From: Lelliottia sp. WAP21
GTDB taxonomy: Bacteria; Pseudomonadota; Gammaproteobacteria; Enterobacterales; Enterobacteriaceae
Length of the DNA: 64,000 nucleotides
NCBI RefSeq assembly: GCF_020532665.2
Contig: NZ_JAIWPG020000009.1
Span: 1-64,000 of the forward strand
Direction: 5' to 3'
The position numbers were made by a program, and so were the translations under genes. Position 1 is the stretch's first letter. Every line of letters starts with the position of its first letter. This document shows, piece after piece, positions 25,725-35,155 of the stretch. The notes beneath the pieces were generated by a model. That model was not told the DNA's origin and did no database searches. It saw only the letters and a program-made list of their open reading frames with translations.

Positions 25725-26760
25725 TTTTTGTTGGCCTCATTATATCCTTCATTTCAATATATTCATCCATATGCCCATTCATAATAATTCCTGGACTATG
25801 CGTAACTGCTACAATCTGCATGTTAGGATTGATATTCATAATAGCGTCAACTATCTTTTCCTGCCAACTTAAGTGCAGCGAAACTTCAGGTTCATCCATC
25901 AAAAACAGAGTTTTTTTACCACACGTATTTGCAGCAGTAGCCAATATATAAATAAGCTGTCTCTCTCCAGATGAAAGTTTACTTAAAGGCAATGCCACTT
26001 GATTATCGGTGATGAAAACAAATTCGTTTTGATCTAATTCACATTTTTTCTGTGATTCCCTAAGGAAAATGTTAATTTGTTCTCTGAAAGCATCTATCGC
26101 TTTGCAATCTTCATTCTTAAGCAAAAGGCGTAATTCATCATAAATGGCTAAATCCAGTAGGTTTTTTTCTATGCTGTTGCCAAAATCAATAGTATTACCT
26201 GCATTAGCGGAAATATTAACAGTAGATAAGTATCTAACTACTATCGAGTCCTTAAGTTCCTGAGTATGATACTTATTAGAAAAAACTTGTTTATTATTTT
26301 TCTCAAGAACTTCATTAACACCTTTTTTGTAGAAATCAATAAAATAGTTTGATTTAAATGCACTCTCAATCAAACGTTCTGCTAAATCCTTTTTTTCTTC
26401 CTCAGATAGCTTCTCATTAATCCCATCAATTCCTTTAAAGATTGATTCTATGCCTTTCTCATCATGCATGATATGATTGAAGATTCCCTTTCTTGCCACC
26501 GCTTTACTCATTTCATCACTAATATCTCCGAATGATATAATATTACCATCATCAAAAACAAGTTCGATACTATCACAGATTTCACTGTAAAAAAGCTCAT
26601 GTTTTCCTGTAATAAACCCCTTTAGTATTTTAAGTAAGGTTGTTTTTCCTAAACCATTTTTTCCAACAATTACGGTCAGATCACTGAACTGAATGCTGAT
26701 ATCAAATTGACCAAAGAGGCCCACAATACTCAATGTTTTGATGATGCGCGACGTTTTCAT
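25717..26760 (-). CDS. AAA/ABC-type ATPase, AriA-like sensor
   Basis: The 347-residue ATPase of the AAA15/AAA21 (OLD/Rad50-like) class has Walker A VGKNGLGKTTL (33-43), an ABC signature LSSGERQ near 261, Walker B LFLMDEPEVSLH near 286-296 and H-loop VTHSP near 318. A coiled-coil-like Lys/Glu insert (about 110-200) separates the halves. No TM segments are present. It is the first gene of a two-gene operon with the DUF4435 gene, overlapping it by 8 bp, the same order as ariA-ariB. Codon use is AT-rich. A GGAGAAGCT ribosome-binding site precedes the ATG. Confidence 0.75.
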   Translation of the reverse strand: MKTSRIIKTLSIVGLFGQFDISIQFSDLTVIVGKNGLGKTTLLKILKGFITGKHELFYSEICDSIELVFDDGNIISFGDISDEMSKAVARKGIFNHIMHDEKGIESIFKGIDGINEKLSEEEKKDLAERLIESAFKSNYFIDFYKKGVNEVLEKNNKQVFSNKYHTQELKDSIVVRYLSTVNISANAGNTIDFGNSIEKNLLDLAIYDELRLLLKNEDCKAIDAFREQINIFLRESQKKCELDQNEFVFITDNQVALPLSKLSSGERQLIYILATAANTCGKKTLFLMDEPEVSLHLSWQEKIVDAIMNINPNMQIVAVTHSPGIIMNGHMDEYIEMKDIMRPTKNV

Positions 26761-27461
26761 AGCTTCTCCGTTTAACCTACAGATATTGTAACTTACACAT
26801 CATATAGAAGTCGTATTGATTTTAATCCTTATGTCTCGTTCTTGTGTTGTCTTATGAAGTTTCCGCTTTCCGCCATTTCACGAAAACAAGCCTGCAGCTG
26901 ATGCTTCTGGATGAAATCACAACATGTTGTGCCCTTCATTTAGCGGGGAGGGCTTATCTAGGAAAAAAGGACCCAGAACGGATCTTAACCCGATCCCCCT
27001 GATAAACTTTCTCTTTCCGATTTATGGTATATTTCTGGTTATTGGCATTATCTGATCGAACGCTCTGCGGGTTTTGTCGTGGTTTTAGAGGCCTACTGCG
27101 GCGAAAATGGCATCAGAATTTCACCTGATTGCGCTGCGTGAAAAATGGCTGGGTTGCAGAGGTATAACCCGACAGAATTTACGTGGCGTCAGCCGCTTAG
27201 TTGCCAGCGCCTTCTGCGTTTTACGCCCAGGCCATTGAGCCGTTAGTGGATTAGCTGCGTTATAGCATACAGGCGCCTACCCGAATCTTAACATCTGGAC
27301 AATGTGGGGGCGGCAATCGATGAAGAAGTAATTTTATTGTTTCTACTTATTAAAATGTACCTTTGAAAAAGTAGATTCTCTGCGATACTCTGTGTCAGTA
27401 CCTTTCTCCCCGATTTTTCACGCAGCGCGCTGGATGCTTTCCGGCCAGACCGGAGCCAGAT
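26761..27461. other. Non-coding spacer upstream of the recombinase
   Basis: About 700 bp. Some of it (27050-27290) reads as if it had once been coding, but every frame has stops and no family is recognised. The promoters of the ATPase operon (minus strand, AT-rich left part) and the recombinase (plus strand) should be here. I saw no clear recombination core site by eye. Confidence 0.4.
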
Positions 27462-28451
27462 ATGATCCTGATGCCCGAAGATGAACCGGAACTGAGTCTG
27501 TCTGCTGCCATCATTCCGCCGAATGAGGATTTTCTGCCGGCACTGAGCGGCAGTAATGCCCCGGTCAATCCGGCCCGGGCCTACCTGCTGTCCCTGAATT
27601 CTGTCCGCAGCCGGCAGACCATGGTCTCTTTCCTTAACATCGTCGCCGGTATGCTCGGCGCCGCCTCGCTGGACACCTGTAACTGGGGCAGCCTGCGGCG
27701 TCATCACGTGATGGCTATTACGGAATTACTCCGGGATACTGGTCGCGCTACGACAACTGTTAACACCTATCTTTCTGCGTTGAAAGGGGTGTCGAAAGAA
27801 GCCTGGATGCTGAAACTAATGGACGTAGAGAGTTTTCAGCACATCCGGGCGGTACGTAACCTTCGTGGTAGCCGACTCCCGCGCGGTCGGGCCTTGTTGC
27901 CGGAGGAGATCCGGGCGCTGTTTGTAATCTGTGAAGCCGACAGAAGCAGCCTGGGTCCCCGCGATGCAGCGATGCTGGCGGTCATTCTAGGCTGCGGCCT
28001 GCGCCGTTCGGAGGCCGTGGGGCTGGACTTTAGTGACGTTGTCACGTATGAGCATGCGCTACGGGTGCTGGGCAAGGGTAATAAGGAGAGGCTTGCCTAC
28101 ATGCCGGCGGGAACATGGCAGCGTCTGCAAATGTGGATTGATCAGGTGCGGGGAGAAAATGACGGTCCGCTTTTTACCCGTATCCGTCGTTTTGATACTC
28201 TGACGAATGAAAGGCTGACTGACCAGGCGGTATACCATATCCTGCAGGTACGACAGTCCCAAGCCAAGATTGCGAAATGTGCTCCGCACGATTTAAGGAG
28301 AACCTTTGCGACTGCCATGCTGGATAACGGCGAGGATCTGATTACGGTCAGGGATGCAATGGGCCACTCCAGCGTCACCACCACCCAGCAGTATGACCGC
28401 CGCGGTGAAGAGCGCCTGCGATCTGCACGCGATAGGCTCAATTTGACGTGA
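27462..28451 (+). CDS. Tyrosine recombinase/integrase
   Basis: The 329-residue tyrosine recombinase has an N-terminal SAM-like core-binding domain (about 35-120) and a catalytic domain (about 140-329) with the full set: Arg in GCGLRRSEAVGL (about 180), Lys in GKGNKER (about 206), HDLRRTF (about 275), His in MGHSS (about 300) and the nucleophile Tyr in QQYDRR (about 310). It is intact. GGAG lies 8 bp before the ATG at 27462. Plasmid enzymes of this type resolve multimers or integrate cassettes. It lies end to end with the inverse autotransporter locus (convergent, 8 bp apart), so it may have brought that locus in. Confidence 0.88.
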   Translation: MILMPEDEPELSLSAAIIPPNEDFLPALSGSNAPVNPARAYLLSLNSVRSRQTMVSFLNIVAGMLGAASLDTCNWGSLRRHHVMAITELLRDTGRATTTVNTYLSALKGVSKEAWMLKLMDVESFQHIRAVRNLRGSRLPRGRALLPEEIRALFVICEADRSSLGPRDAAMLAVILGCGLRRSEAVGLDFSDVVTYEHALRVLGKGNKERLAYMPAGTWQRLQMWIDQVRGENDGPLFTRIRRFDTLTNERLTDQAVYHILQVRQSQAKIAKCAPHDLRRTFATAMLDNGEDLITVRDAMGHSSVTTTQQYDRRGEERLRSARDRLNLT

Positions 28452-28458
28452 AAATGTC

Positions 28459-29526
28459 TTAATTATTATCCCGACAGACGACCCCTCCCAATGAATCCGG
28501 TGAGTCGCTGCTGTGGTATAGCGTTCCACTCGATAATGAAATGAGAATATAACCATGGCCATGAGGGGTCACTGTCCAGGTATTAACAATAGTCGGCATG
28601 TTGCCTGACCAGGGATATCCGTTCATTGTACCCCATTCAGAATAGAGTGCCCCTGTGCGACGGGTATTTGAACCTCTTGATAATTCGAAGCTTTCTGGTA
28701 GGCGTTGCCCCTGGGCATAACAGAAGTTTCCCGCCTGCTCCCAGGTCAGTCTCTCAGTTTGATACCCTGTAAACCAGGTTCCCACCGTAAATGTCCATGC
28801 CCAGATGTCACCATTGTTCCTGTTCGTTGCTTTAACATTCACCGTTCGGCTTTCATTATCCTCGGGTTTACGTTCAAAGGTGATGCGTCCGCTTGCATTC
28901 ACTGAAAGCCATCCCTCACTGACCTCCCACAGGTAATCACTGTTCGTTGCGATACTCGTACCGTTCATATAGACGTAAAACTGAGCATTGATAAAACCGG
29001 TAGACGGAAAATCACTGTCCCGGGTAAAGATGTGCGTATTGACGGAAAGTACGGGCGTCGTTATTGGGCCGCGTAATAAATAGTGCGCAGAATGGTTGAC
29101 GGGTTCTGCCGTGGCGGGCAGGCCTGTCGCGCTGCGGACGGTGACCGGCGCGCTCACCTCCAGCCTGAGCGTGTCGTTTTCGGAGAAATTTTTGCCGAAC
29201 GGCGACGTCAGTTGGCTGGTGGTAAAAGGAATGCCGTTCCTGAACCAGGTCAGATTTGCCTGAGTTGTGTCTGTGACGATGTTAAGTCCGGTATCCCCGT
29301 CCAGATCCTCCGGCATCAGATCCTGAGAAGTCAGGTTAAACTGTCCCGGTATCTGGCTCCAGTCCACTCTCACCCCCTCAGTCACCACCGTAGAGCCATC
29401 CGGAAACACGGCCTGCAACGCTCCCGTCGCCGTCGGTGCCCGGCCATGAATGTGTCCCGTCTCACCACTCAGCACCGCCATCGCAGGGGCTGCCGACAGC
29501 CCCAAGATCATCACGACGTTCTTCAT
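28459..29526 (-). CDS. Secreted Ig-like protein with C-type lectin-like end (ZirS/SinI-type partner)
   Basis: About 355 residues. I start at 29526 because AGGGG lies 9 bp before and a signal peptide follows (MILGLSAAPAMA). An N-terminal domain has the DLDGDTG...LTWFRNG pattern seen in partner proteins of the Zir/Sin systems. A central Big/Ig-like region (about 150-250) follows. The C-terminal ~105 residues look like the C-type lectin-like adhesin domain of intimin-family proteins: LTWEQAGNFCYAQGQRLP, LYSEWG, NTWTVTP, and a final GVVCRDNN, with two Cys for the disulfide. As fourth gene after the barrel it is the probable receptor-binding component. Confidence 0.7.
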   Translation of the reverse strand: MKNVVMILGLSAAPAMAVLSGETGHIHGRAPTATGALQAVFPDGSTVVTEGVRVDWSQIPGQFNLTSQDLMPEDLDGDTGLNIVTDTTQANLTWFRNGIPFTTSQLTSPFGKNFSENDTLRLEVSAPVTVRSATGLPATAEPVNHSAHYLLRGPITTPVLSVNTHIFTRDSDFPSTGFINAQFYVYMNGTSIATNSDYLWEVSEGWLSVNASGRITFERKPEDNESRTVNVKATNRNNGDIWAWTFTVGTWFTGYQTERLTWEQAGNFCYAQGQRLPESFELSRGSNTRRTGALYSEWGTMNGYPWSGNMPTIVNTWTVTPHGHGYILISLSSGTLYHSSDSPDSLGGVVCRDNN

Positions 29527-29605
29527 TCTCCGCATCCCCTGCACGTTCATAACTAACCGGTAACGCACGACTCTGCGCCCGTTACCGGTATGCCACATTC
29601 TGTGA

Positions 29606-30463
29606 TTACTCGTAATCCACCGCCAGGCTGAAGCCCTGCGCACCGTCGGCCGATCCGGTTATGCCGACAACGTCTGAATTCACCGGTACGGTGTAATTAG
29701 CATCAGTGATGCCCGTGTCAAAGCCACCTGCAGGTGCCGTCGTACTGGTGGTTGCACTGGTACCGGTCAGACGCCAGTTGTAACGCACGCTGCTGGTCAG
29801 ATCGTTCCCGCCCTGATCGGTCACCCTGAACACGTAGGTCTCACCCACTTTCAGGTTAGTTGCCGCACCAATAAGGTTGGTGGAGAAGCTGGCATCATCT
29901 ATATGGTAAATCCCCGGGGTCATGTTGCCGCCCGGAATGATCACGCCTGGTGGAATGGTGGACTCACCGCCGGAGGTGTTGTTGCTCACATCTTCGATTG
30001 TGATGGGTTGTCCTTCACGTGGATCGCCCGTCTGCGAGACTTCTCTCACCACAACTTTGATCACGCTCCCCACCGCCGCAGCAGGAATTGTCAGGGTGCT
30101 GGAACCCGTGCCACCAATTGAACTGGCAGCTACAGCATTTGCCGCGTTCGAGATGTCAGTCTCTGTCCCGTCCTTCACATAAAACCAGTTAACGTGCGCC
30201 ACGGAGAGATCCATATCGCCCTCGGCATCGTGATAAATATAGGAGACCGTGACTGTGTCCCCTGTTGCAAGGCTGCTGCCGGTCGCACTGGTGCTCAAAT
30301 CCACGGCATATTGCGTTCCGTTCGTCGAGCTGGCCACCGGTGGCGTTCCCTGAATCGTCCCGGTCGAGGGGGTTAATACCGCCCAGGCACTCCCTATCGT
30401 GCAGCTGGCCAGCGTGAGCGCCAGAACCAGTTTTTTCACCCTAAATCGTGTCTTGCTGTGCAT
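29606..30463 (-). CDS. Secreted Ig-like protein, ZirU/SinI-like paralogue 2
   Basis: The 285-residue protein has a basic N-terminus and signal peptide ending AWA-V (about residue 29). It has two Ig-like halves: the first contains LATGDTVTVSYIYHDAEGD, the second GETYVFRVTDQGGNDLT then W-R-L-T-G, and a C-terminal QGFSLAVDYE. Both halves are clearly related to the next gene upstream, and the second half also to the last domain of the barrel protein. AAGGAAA precedes the ATG. By analogy with Salmonella ZirU/ZirS it should be exported and bind the barrel protein's passenger on the cell surface. Confidence 0.7.
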   Translation of the reverse strand: MHSKTRFRVKKLVLALTLASCTIGSAWAVLTPSTGTIQGTPPVASSTNGTQYAVDLSTSATGSSLATGDTVTVSYIYHDAEGDMDLSVAHVNWFYVKDGTETDISNAANAVAASSIGGTGSSTLTIPAAAVGSVIKVVVREVSQTGDPREGQPITIEDVSNNTSGGESTIPPGVIIPGGNMTPGIYHIDDASFSTNLIGAATNLKVGETYVFRVTDQGGNDLTSSVRYNWRLTGTSATTSTTAPAGGFDTGITDANYTVPVNSDVVGITGSADGAQGFSLAVDYE

Positions 30464-30510
30464 AATCGCTTTCCTTGTTTATATGACGGATTGCTCCATC
30501 CTCGTTACTG

Positions 30511-31398
30511 TCAGTTGAATTCAACCATCAGACTGAATCCCTGATCGCCGGATGTCGCGCCGGACGTCGACAGGCTGTTCACCGGTACGCTGTAGGTATC
30601 GGTAGTCGCGCCGGGAATGACGTGATGACTCAGCGTCACAGAGGGATCACTGCCGCTGGCCGGGGCATTATTGCCGTCGAGCATCCACTGGATGTTTGTC
30701 AGCGTTGCCGTCAGATCGGCCTCTCCCGCCTCCCAGATCCCGTTTTCGTTGGCATCCTCCCAGGCACGGAAGAGATAGGTTTCCCCAACCCTAAGATGAG
30801 CGCGGGTACGGGCATAATCCTGCGCTCCGCTACCCGGCATCGGATTATCCGATGCGAGGAAAATGCCACCCGCCACCTTTCCTCCCGCCCGGACAGGACC
30901 CGGCGGCGTGACCAGCCCGCCAGCGCCTGCGCTGGTATCAGCTATTGTCAGGATTTCGCCCCGGTCAGGCAGACCGGTCTGCGACTGCGCCTGTAAGGTG
31001 ACACTGATGGCAGAGGCACCCAGTGCTGCGGCAGGGATCGTTATCAGGGATGTCCCCTGGCCTTCCGGCGCGGGGGCCGCGATATCCGTCGAGGGGATAA
31101 TGATGCGCTGACCGTCCGGCGTGACGTAATGCCAGACCACCGTTGCCGGCGTGTTATCCTGGTCACCGTCACTGTCGCCATACCGCCAGGTCATCACCAC
31201 CCTGTCCCCGGTGGACAGCGCGGCCGGGGAGGCAAACGTACCGCTGAAATCCACCGATCCGGCCAGTCCACTGGACGGCGCACTCAGCAAGGGGGCGTGA
31301 CCTCTTACCGGGGATGTCGTCTGGCTGCTGCCTGCCTGAGCCATACCCGACAGGCACAGGGCCAGCAACAGGGCCGCAGAGTTAGTCATCGGATTCAT
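30511..31398 (-). CDS. Secreted Ig-like protein, ZirU/SinI-like paralogue 1
   Basis: The 295-residue protein has a signal peptide ending AQA-GSS (about residue 22). Its first Ig-like half contains LSTGDRVVMTWRYGDSDGD and VVWHYV, parallel to LATGDTVTVSYIYHDAEGD and VNWFYV in the neighbouring paralogue. The second half contains GETYLFRAWEDANENGIWEA and ends GDQGFSLMVEFN. It lies 21 bp from the inverse autotransporter gene with AAGGAAGCG before the ATG, so the four genes form one operon. GC-rich codon use separates this block from its neighbours. Gene duplication between the two soluble partners is evident. Confidence 0.7.
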   Translation of the reverse strand: MNPMTNSAALLLALCLSGMAQAGSSQTTSPVRGHAPLLSAPSSGLAGSVDFSGTFASPAALSTGDRVVMTWRYGDSDGDQDNTPATVVWHYVTPDGQRIIIPSTDIAAPAPEGQGTSLITIPAAALGASAISVTLQAQSQTGLPDRGEILTIADTSAGAGGLVTPPGPVRAGGKVAGGIFLASDNPMPGSGAQDYARTRAHLRVGETYLFRAWEDANENGIWEAGEADLTATLTNIQWMLDGNNAPASGSDPSVTLSHHVIPGATTDTYSVPVNSLSTSGATSGDQGFSLMVEFN

Positions 31399-31419
31399 TG
31401 CGCTTCCTTGTCGTTATCG

Positions 31420-33528
31420 TTAACCCGGTAATGACCAGCTCACCTTCAGGCCGAATCCCTGGTCACCACAGGGCACGCCCGTGTTGCTGGCAGTATTGGT
31501 ACGGGGCGTAAACTGGTATCCCGATACACCGGTATCATGGTTATTCAGCGTAACCGCACAGCCAGCCGTATTGGTCCCGTCCAGTTGCCAGCTCAGGACT
31601 TCCGGAGGCACAGACTGAGTGACATCCTGATCCTCTGCGTCAAAGAGCCGGACGGTATAGGTCACGCCCACCTGCGGGGCATCGCCTGACTCCAGCACGT
31701 TGCGCCCGGCCGGATCGAGGATCTCCGCCCGCACGATGCGACCGTTATCCGGCCCCGGTCCGGTATCGAGGAAGGTAATGGTCTGTTCGCGGGTTTCACC
31801 GTAGCCACCCAGCCCGGCGGTGACCAGAAAGGTGCCCGGGAGCGTACTGACCAGGGCGATGACGTGGTGCGTCACGCCGTGACGATCTTCGGTCATCATG
31901 CGTGTGGCCTGGATGCACGGCCTTGGTAAGCCGTGTGCATCCGCAGGACAGGCACCTTCAGGCCCGATAAGGGGAACCTCAGTACCGTTCGCCTCCTTCA
32001 CCGTCCAGGTTGCCCGGAGATGGGGATCGTTGATAAATGTGCCCTGATGATCTTCCAGCCAGGCCGCCAGATGAATGGCGTCCGTACTCTCGCCCGTGGC
32101 GGGCGCTGAGTGACTTCCATCCCTGGCTAACTGCCCCCGACGCTGATGTCCGACGAGGATGTCGACGATGTTAGAGGTGGCGTGATGCCCCTTTTCATCC
32201 GCCAGACTGATCGACAGCTGATAACGATTGGTTGCCTGCGGTGCCGGATCCCAGGCGGGTAAGGTTATTTTCCAGTCGCGGGGATTGAGCTCGCCTGCGG
32301 TCGGCGTCAGGGACAGCGCGGCCGTATCGCCCTGCCAGTTAACGCCGGTTATCCTGTATTTGCTTCTCACTAACGGGACCATGATGTGCTCATCGCCTTC
32401 CAGGAGCGTGGCGGGAACCGCCGCCAGATCCACCGTCAGCAGGCCTGCTTTCTCCCGGTACTCAAGAACGATGTCATAATTGCGATCCACGTTGTCGTAC
32501 CGGCTGCCCATCAGGCTTCGCATCGCCGCAACGTTATCCGGATTAAGCTGATCGTTAAGAGATGTACCCAGTTGATAGTTCATCTGCAGGGCGAGCTGAC
32601 CTTCGCGTTTACCCTGCTGCCCCTGGCGGTGACTTACTTTGACGGTGGCGAGGGGAAATGGCGTGTAGTCCAGACCCAGCGTGACGGCCCGCGGATTTTT
32701 CTGCAGATTGTCTTTCCCAAACAGCGCCACCTCATTGCCGTAATACTGCTCCCAGACCGTCGACGCACCGAGATGACGCCACGCCGGTAAGTAGCCCTGC
32801 AGACGGATGTCGAACCCCCGGGCCGGACGCTCTTCGTAATCCTCAAAGTCGGGTGAATCTTTCCAGCCCGAAAGCGGGTGGTAATAGTTGCCACTCAGGC
32901 GAAGGAAATCACTCCACAGCTCTGTGCCCAGCCCCAGCCGGTTATGGCTTCTGCTGATATCCCGATCGAGAAAAACGTTATACCCGTACAGCCAGTTCCC
33001 CCTGTCCCGACGCAGGCCGGTCCCGACGTTCAGAATACGTCGCCCGTCCTGATCGTGCAGGCCCGCCTGTGAGAAAACGATCCACTCCTCATCGTCATAC
33101 CACGGGGTAAACAGTGAAAAAGCGCTTTTACTGAAATCACCTTTATCGTCCACGACGAGACTGACCTGAGCCTGACCCCATTCTCCCAAAAGTTCCTGCG
33201 CCTGCTGCTGTAGTGGCGTCAGGACGCGCGTTCTGGCCTGGTTTTTCATCCAGCTTTCCGTCTGATTTTTTATCCGGTCACCGGTGAGCTGATTCCAGTC
33301 CTGCGTGCCCAGATTCTGTGCCATACCCGCGATGCCGGAATCGGTGAGTTCATTTTTGGGCGCTGAGCTTTGCGTGTCTCCCAGATCCGGTAGCGAAACG
33401 GTACTCGCATCAGAAAGGAGTCCAGGGCCTGGCTCCGCTGAGTGCGCCCCTGTCTGTAGGGCTATCGTGCCTGTCAGGCAACAGAGAGTCAGGCAGGATA
33501 AACGAAATAACGGCGGGAGTGGGTTCAT
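31420..33528 (-). CDS. Inverse autotransporter (intimin/invasin family, ZirT/SinH-like)
   Basis: About 702 residues. A signal peptide (to about 30) and periplasmic linker (about 35-115) are followed by the intimin-type 12-strand barrel: SLFTPWYDDEEWIVFSQ, LNVGTGLRR, WLYGYNVFLDRDI, and the closing YDNVDRNYDIVLEYREK near 335-350. The C-terminal passenger consists of a few Ig-like (Big) domains only; the last contains GVTYTVRLFDAEDQDVT and ends GDQGFGLKVSW, the same motif that ends the two soluble partners. The short passenger is as in ZirT/SinH rather than invasin. The ATG at 33528 is preferred over TTG 33534; neither has a strong ribosome-binding site. Confidence 0.85.
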   Translation of the reverse strand: MNPLPPLFRLSCLTLCCLTGTIALQTGAHSAEPGPGLLSDASTVSLPDLGDTQSSAPKNELTDSGIAGMAQNLGTQDWNQLTGDRIKNQTESWMKNQARTRVLTPLQQQAQELLGEWGQAQVSLVVDDKGDFSKSAFSLFTPWYDDEEWIVFSQAGLHDQDGRRILNVGTGLRRDRGNWLYGYNVFLDRDISRSHNRLGLGTELWSDFLRLSGNYYHPLSGWKDSPDFEDYEERPARGFDIRLQGYLPAWRHLGASTVWEQYYGNEVALFGKDNLQKNPRAVTLGLDYTPFPLATVKVSHRQGQQGKREGQLALQMNYQLGTSLNDQLNPDNVAAMRSLMGSRYDNVDRNYDIVLEYREKAGLLTVDLAAVPATLLEGDEHIMVPLVRSKYRITGVNWQGDTAALSLTPTAGELNPRDWKITLPAWDPAPQATNRYQLSISLADEKGHHATSNIVDILVGHQRRGQLARDGSHSAPATGESTDAIHLAAWLEDHQGTFINDPHLRATWTVKEANGTEVPLIGPEGACPADAHGLPRPCIQATRMMTEDRHGVTHHVIALVSTLPGTFLVTAGLGGYGETREQTITFLDTGPGPDNGRIVRAEILDPAGRNVLESGDAPQVGVTYTVRLFDAEDQDVTQSVPPEVLSWQLDGTNTAGCAVTLNNHDTGVSGYQFTPRTNTASNTGVPCGDQGFGLKVSWSLPG

Positions 33529-34362
33529 GTTCAAAAATTCTGCATGGAGTCAAAAATGAAATGAGAACTTATCTCATTAAAGATGTTTATACTTTTATGC
33601 GCAAATTATACGATCTTAAATCTCGTATAATCATATATTTTTAGATCAAAGATCTGCAAATGTTAGGTGATGCGGTTTTTAATTCTTTAAAAGGGTGCTG
33701 GAATAGATCGATGATCTGCCAATTGAAATATTTAGAAATATATAGGCGGGTTTTTAACCATTAGCACAGAATAATACTCTGGTGTGTTGTATGAATATTC
33801 AGCTGTCAAATGCCATTTATTTGGTACTTTATTGATTTAAATCATAAAAAAATCTGAGAAAAATAGTTTCAGGGCTTGATCGGAATCGCAACATTAATTG
33901 TTGGAACACATCATAAACTTTAGCTCTATACACAAATTGGCTCTCAGTTGGGACCGTTCATAGACCGAAATTGTGATTGAGCCATTTTATGCATATTAAT
34001 ATGGGAAACACCTTGAGCCTTCGCTTCAAGACATCATTGACATTGCACTATTCCTTACACAATTAGTCGAGAATAATACAATTCTTTTAGAATCTTTAAT
34101 GAAATATAAAGTGAATAACGAAAAAATATAAAAGGTGTAGGTGATGCGCGATGTCAATTATGAAACCTAACATACTGCATTATCTGGTTGCTTCATATAT
34201 CCCTCAAATCGATGAACACCCTGTGTCGGTATACAGATTACCAATTAAAAATGGGTGCAAGATCACATTTAATCTCTCAGTTACGGTTCAGCATGTTGAA
34301 CAATGTGTTTTTTTTATAACGAGACATCGTTAGCATTTAATATAATGAAAGAGGAACTCAAT
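33529..34362. promoter_or_regulatory. Long AT-rich intergenic region between divergent operons
   Basis: About 830 bp between the inverse autotransporter operon (minus) and yjhI (plus). It is strongly AT-rich. A possible CRP-like half site (ATTGTGATTGAGC, about 33970) is the only motif I can name. The 60-codon frame at 34151-34333 is not supported as a gene. Confidence 0.4.
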
Positions 34363-35151
34363 ATGATTCGTAAGGGGTGTAATTCTATAGTCCGTGCAGA
34401 GAAAATATTAACCCACATCGCATGGGTTGGTGTGGCCAGTTACATGGAGTTGTTAAAAGAATTTAAGTATCCTAAAAGCAGTCTTCTTAACCTATTGAAT
34501 GTGATGGTTGATTGTGGTTTTTTAATTAAAAATAAAAGTAATCATTACTCATTGGGAATTAAGAATTATGAATTGGGTTGCCAGGCGTTACACCGACAAA
34601 ATATATTTGAGGTGACCAAGCGCCCTATGCAGGAGTTGTCATTAAAAAGCGGTCTGGTATGTCACCTGGGGGCAATGGAGGGTTATTCGGCTATCTATCT
34701 TGACAAGATTGAAAGTCCTGATTCTGTACCAACGAGTAAAAGCTGGATCGGAAAGAAACTAGGATTACATCTAACAGCACTTGGGAAGGCTCTATTAGCC
34801 TGGAAAACACGGGAAGAACTGGATTATTTTTTAGATGCTATCACTTTGACCCAGTATACATGTAATACGTTTACCGATAAAAAGTTATTTCTAGAGGAGT
34901 TACAAAGAACACGGATTAGAGGATGGGCCATAGACAACGAAGAATCGACCTATGGAGTAGTATGTTTAAGTATGCCTGCGTTCAATATGTACAACAGGGT
35001 CAATTACGCCATATCGCTTTCTGGTGACCCGGTTATTTATTCAGGAGATAAGATTCATATTTATCTGGGAATGCTTCGAAAATGTGCTTGCCAAATATCT
35101 TCTGGATTGGGTCACAGAAACGAAAGTGAGTATTTACGAAAAGGGAGTTAA
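34363..35151 (+). CDS. yjhI: IclR-family regulator of the yjh operon
   Basis: The 263-residue IclR-family protein has an N-terminal winged helix (about 8-65: [20 protein letters not shown]... [16 protein letters not shown]) and a C-terminal ligand-binding domain (about 75-245; [11 protein letters not shown] is the characteristic region). The start at 34363 follows GAGGAA with 7-bp spacing and is preferred over ATG 34345. It is the first gene of the operon, followed at 4 bp by the aldolase gene. E. coli yjhI-yjhH-yjhG-yjhF has exactly this gene set. It likely responds to D-xylonate or its breakdown product. Confidence 0.85.
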   Translation: MIRKGCNSIVRAEKILTHIAWVGVASYMELLKEFKYPKSSLLNLLNVMVDCGFLIKNKSNHYSLGIKNYELGCQALHRQNIFEVTKRPMQELSLKSGLVCHLGAMEGYSAIYLDKIESPDSVPTSKSWIGKKLGLHLTALGKALLAWKTREELDYFLDAITLTQYTCNTFTDKKLFLEELQRTRIRGWAIDNEESTYGVVCLSMPAFNMYNRVNYAISLSGDPVIYSGDKIHIYLGMLRKCACQISSGLGHRNESEYLRKGS

Positions 35152-35155
35152 ACTA

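Noticed and set aside
34151-34333. 60-codon frame upstream of yjhI
   Set aside because: No ribosome-binding site or domain, AT-rich intergenic composition.
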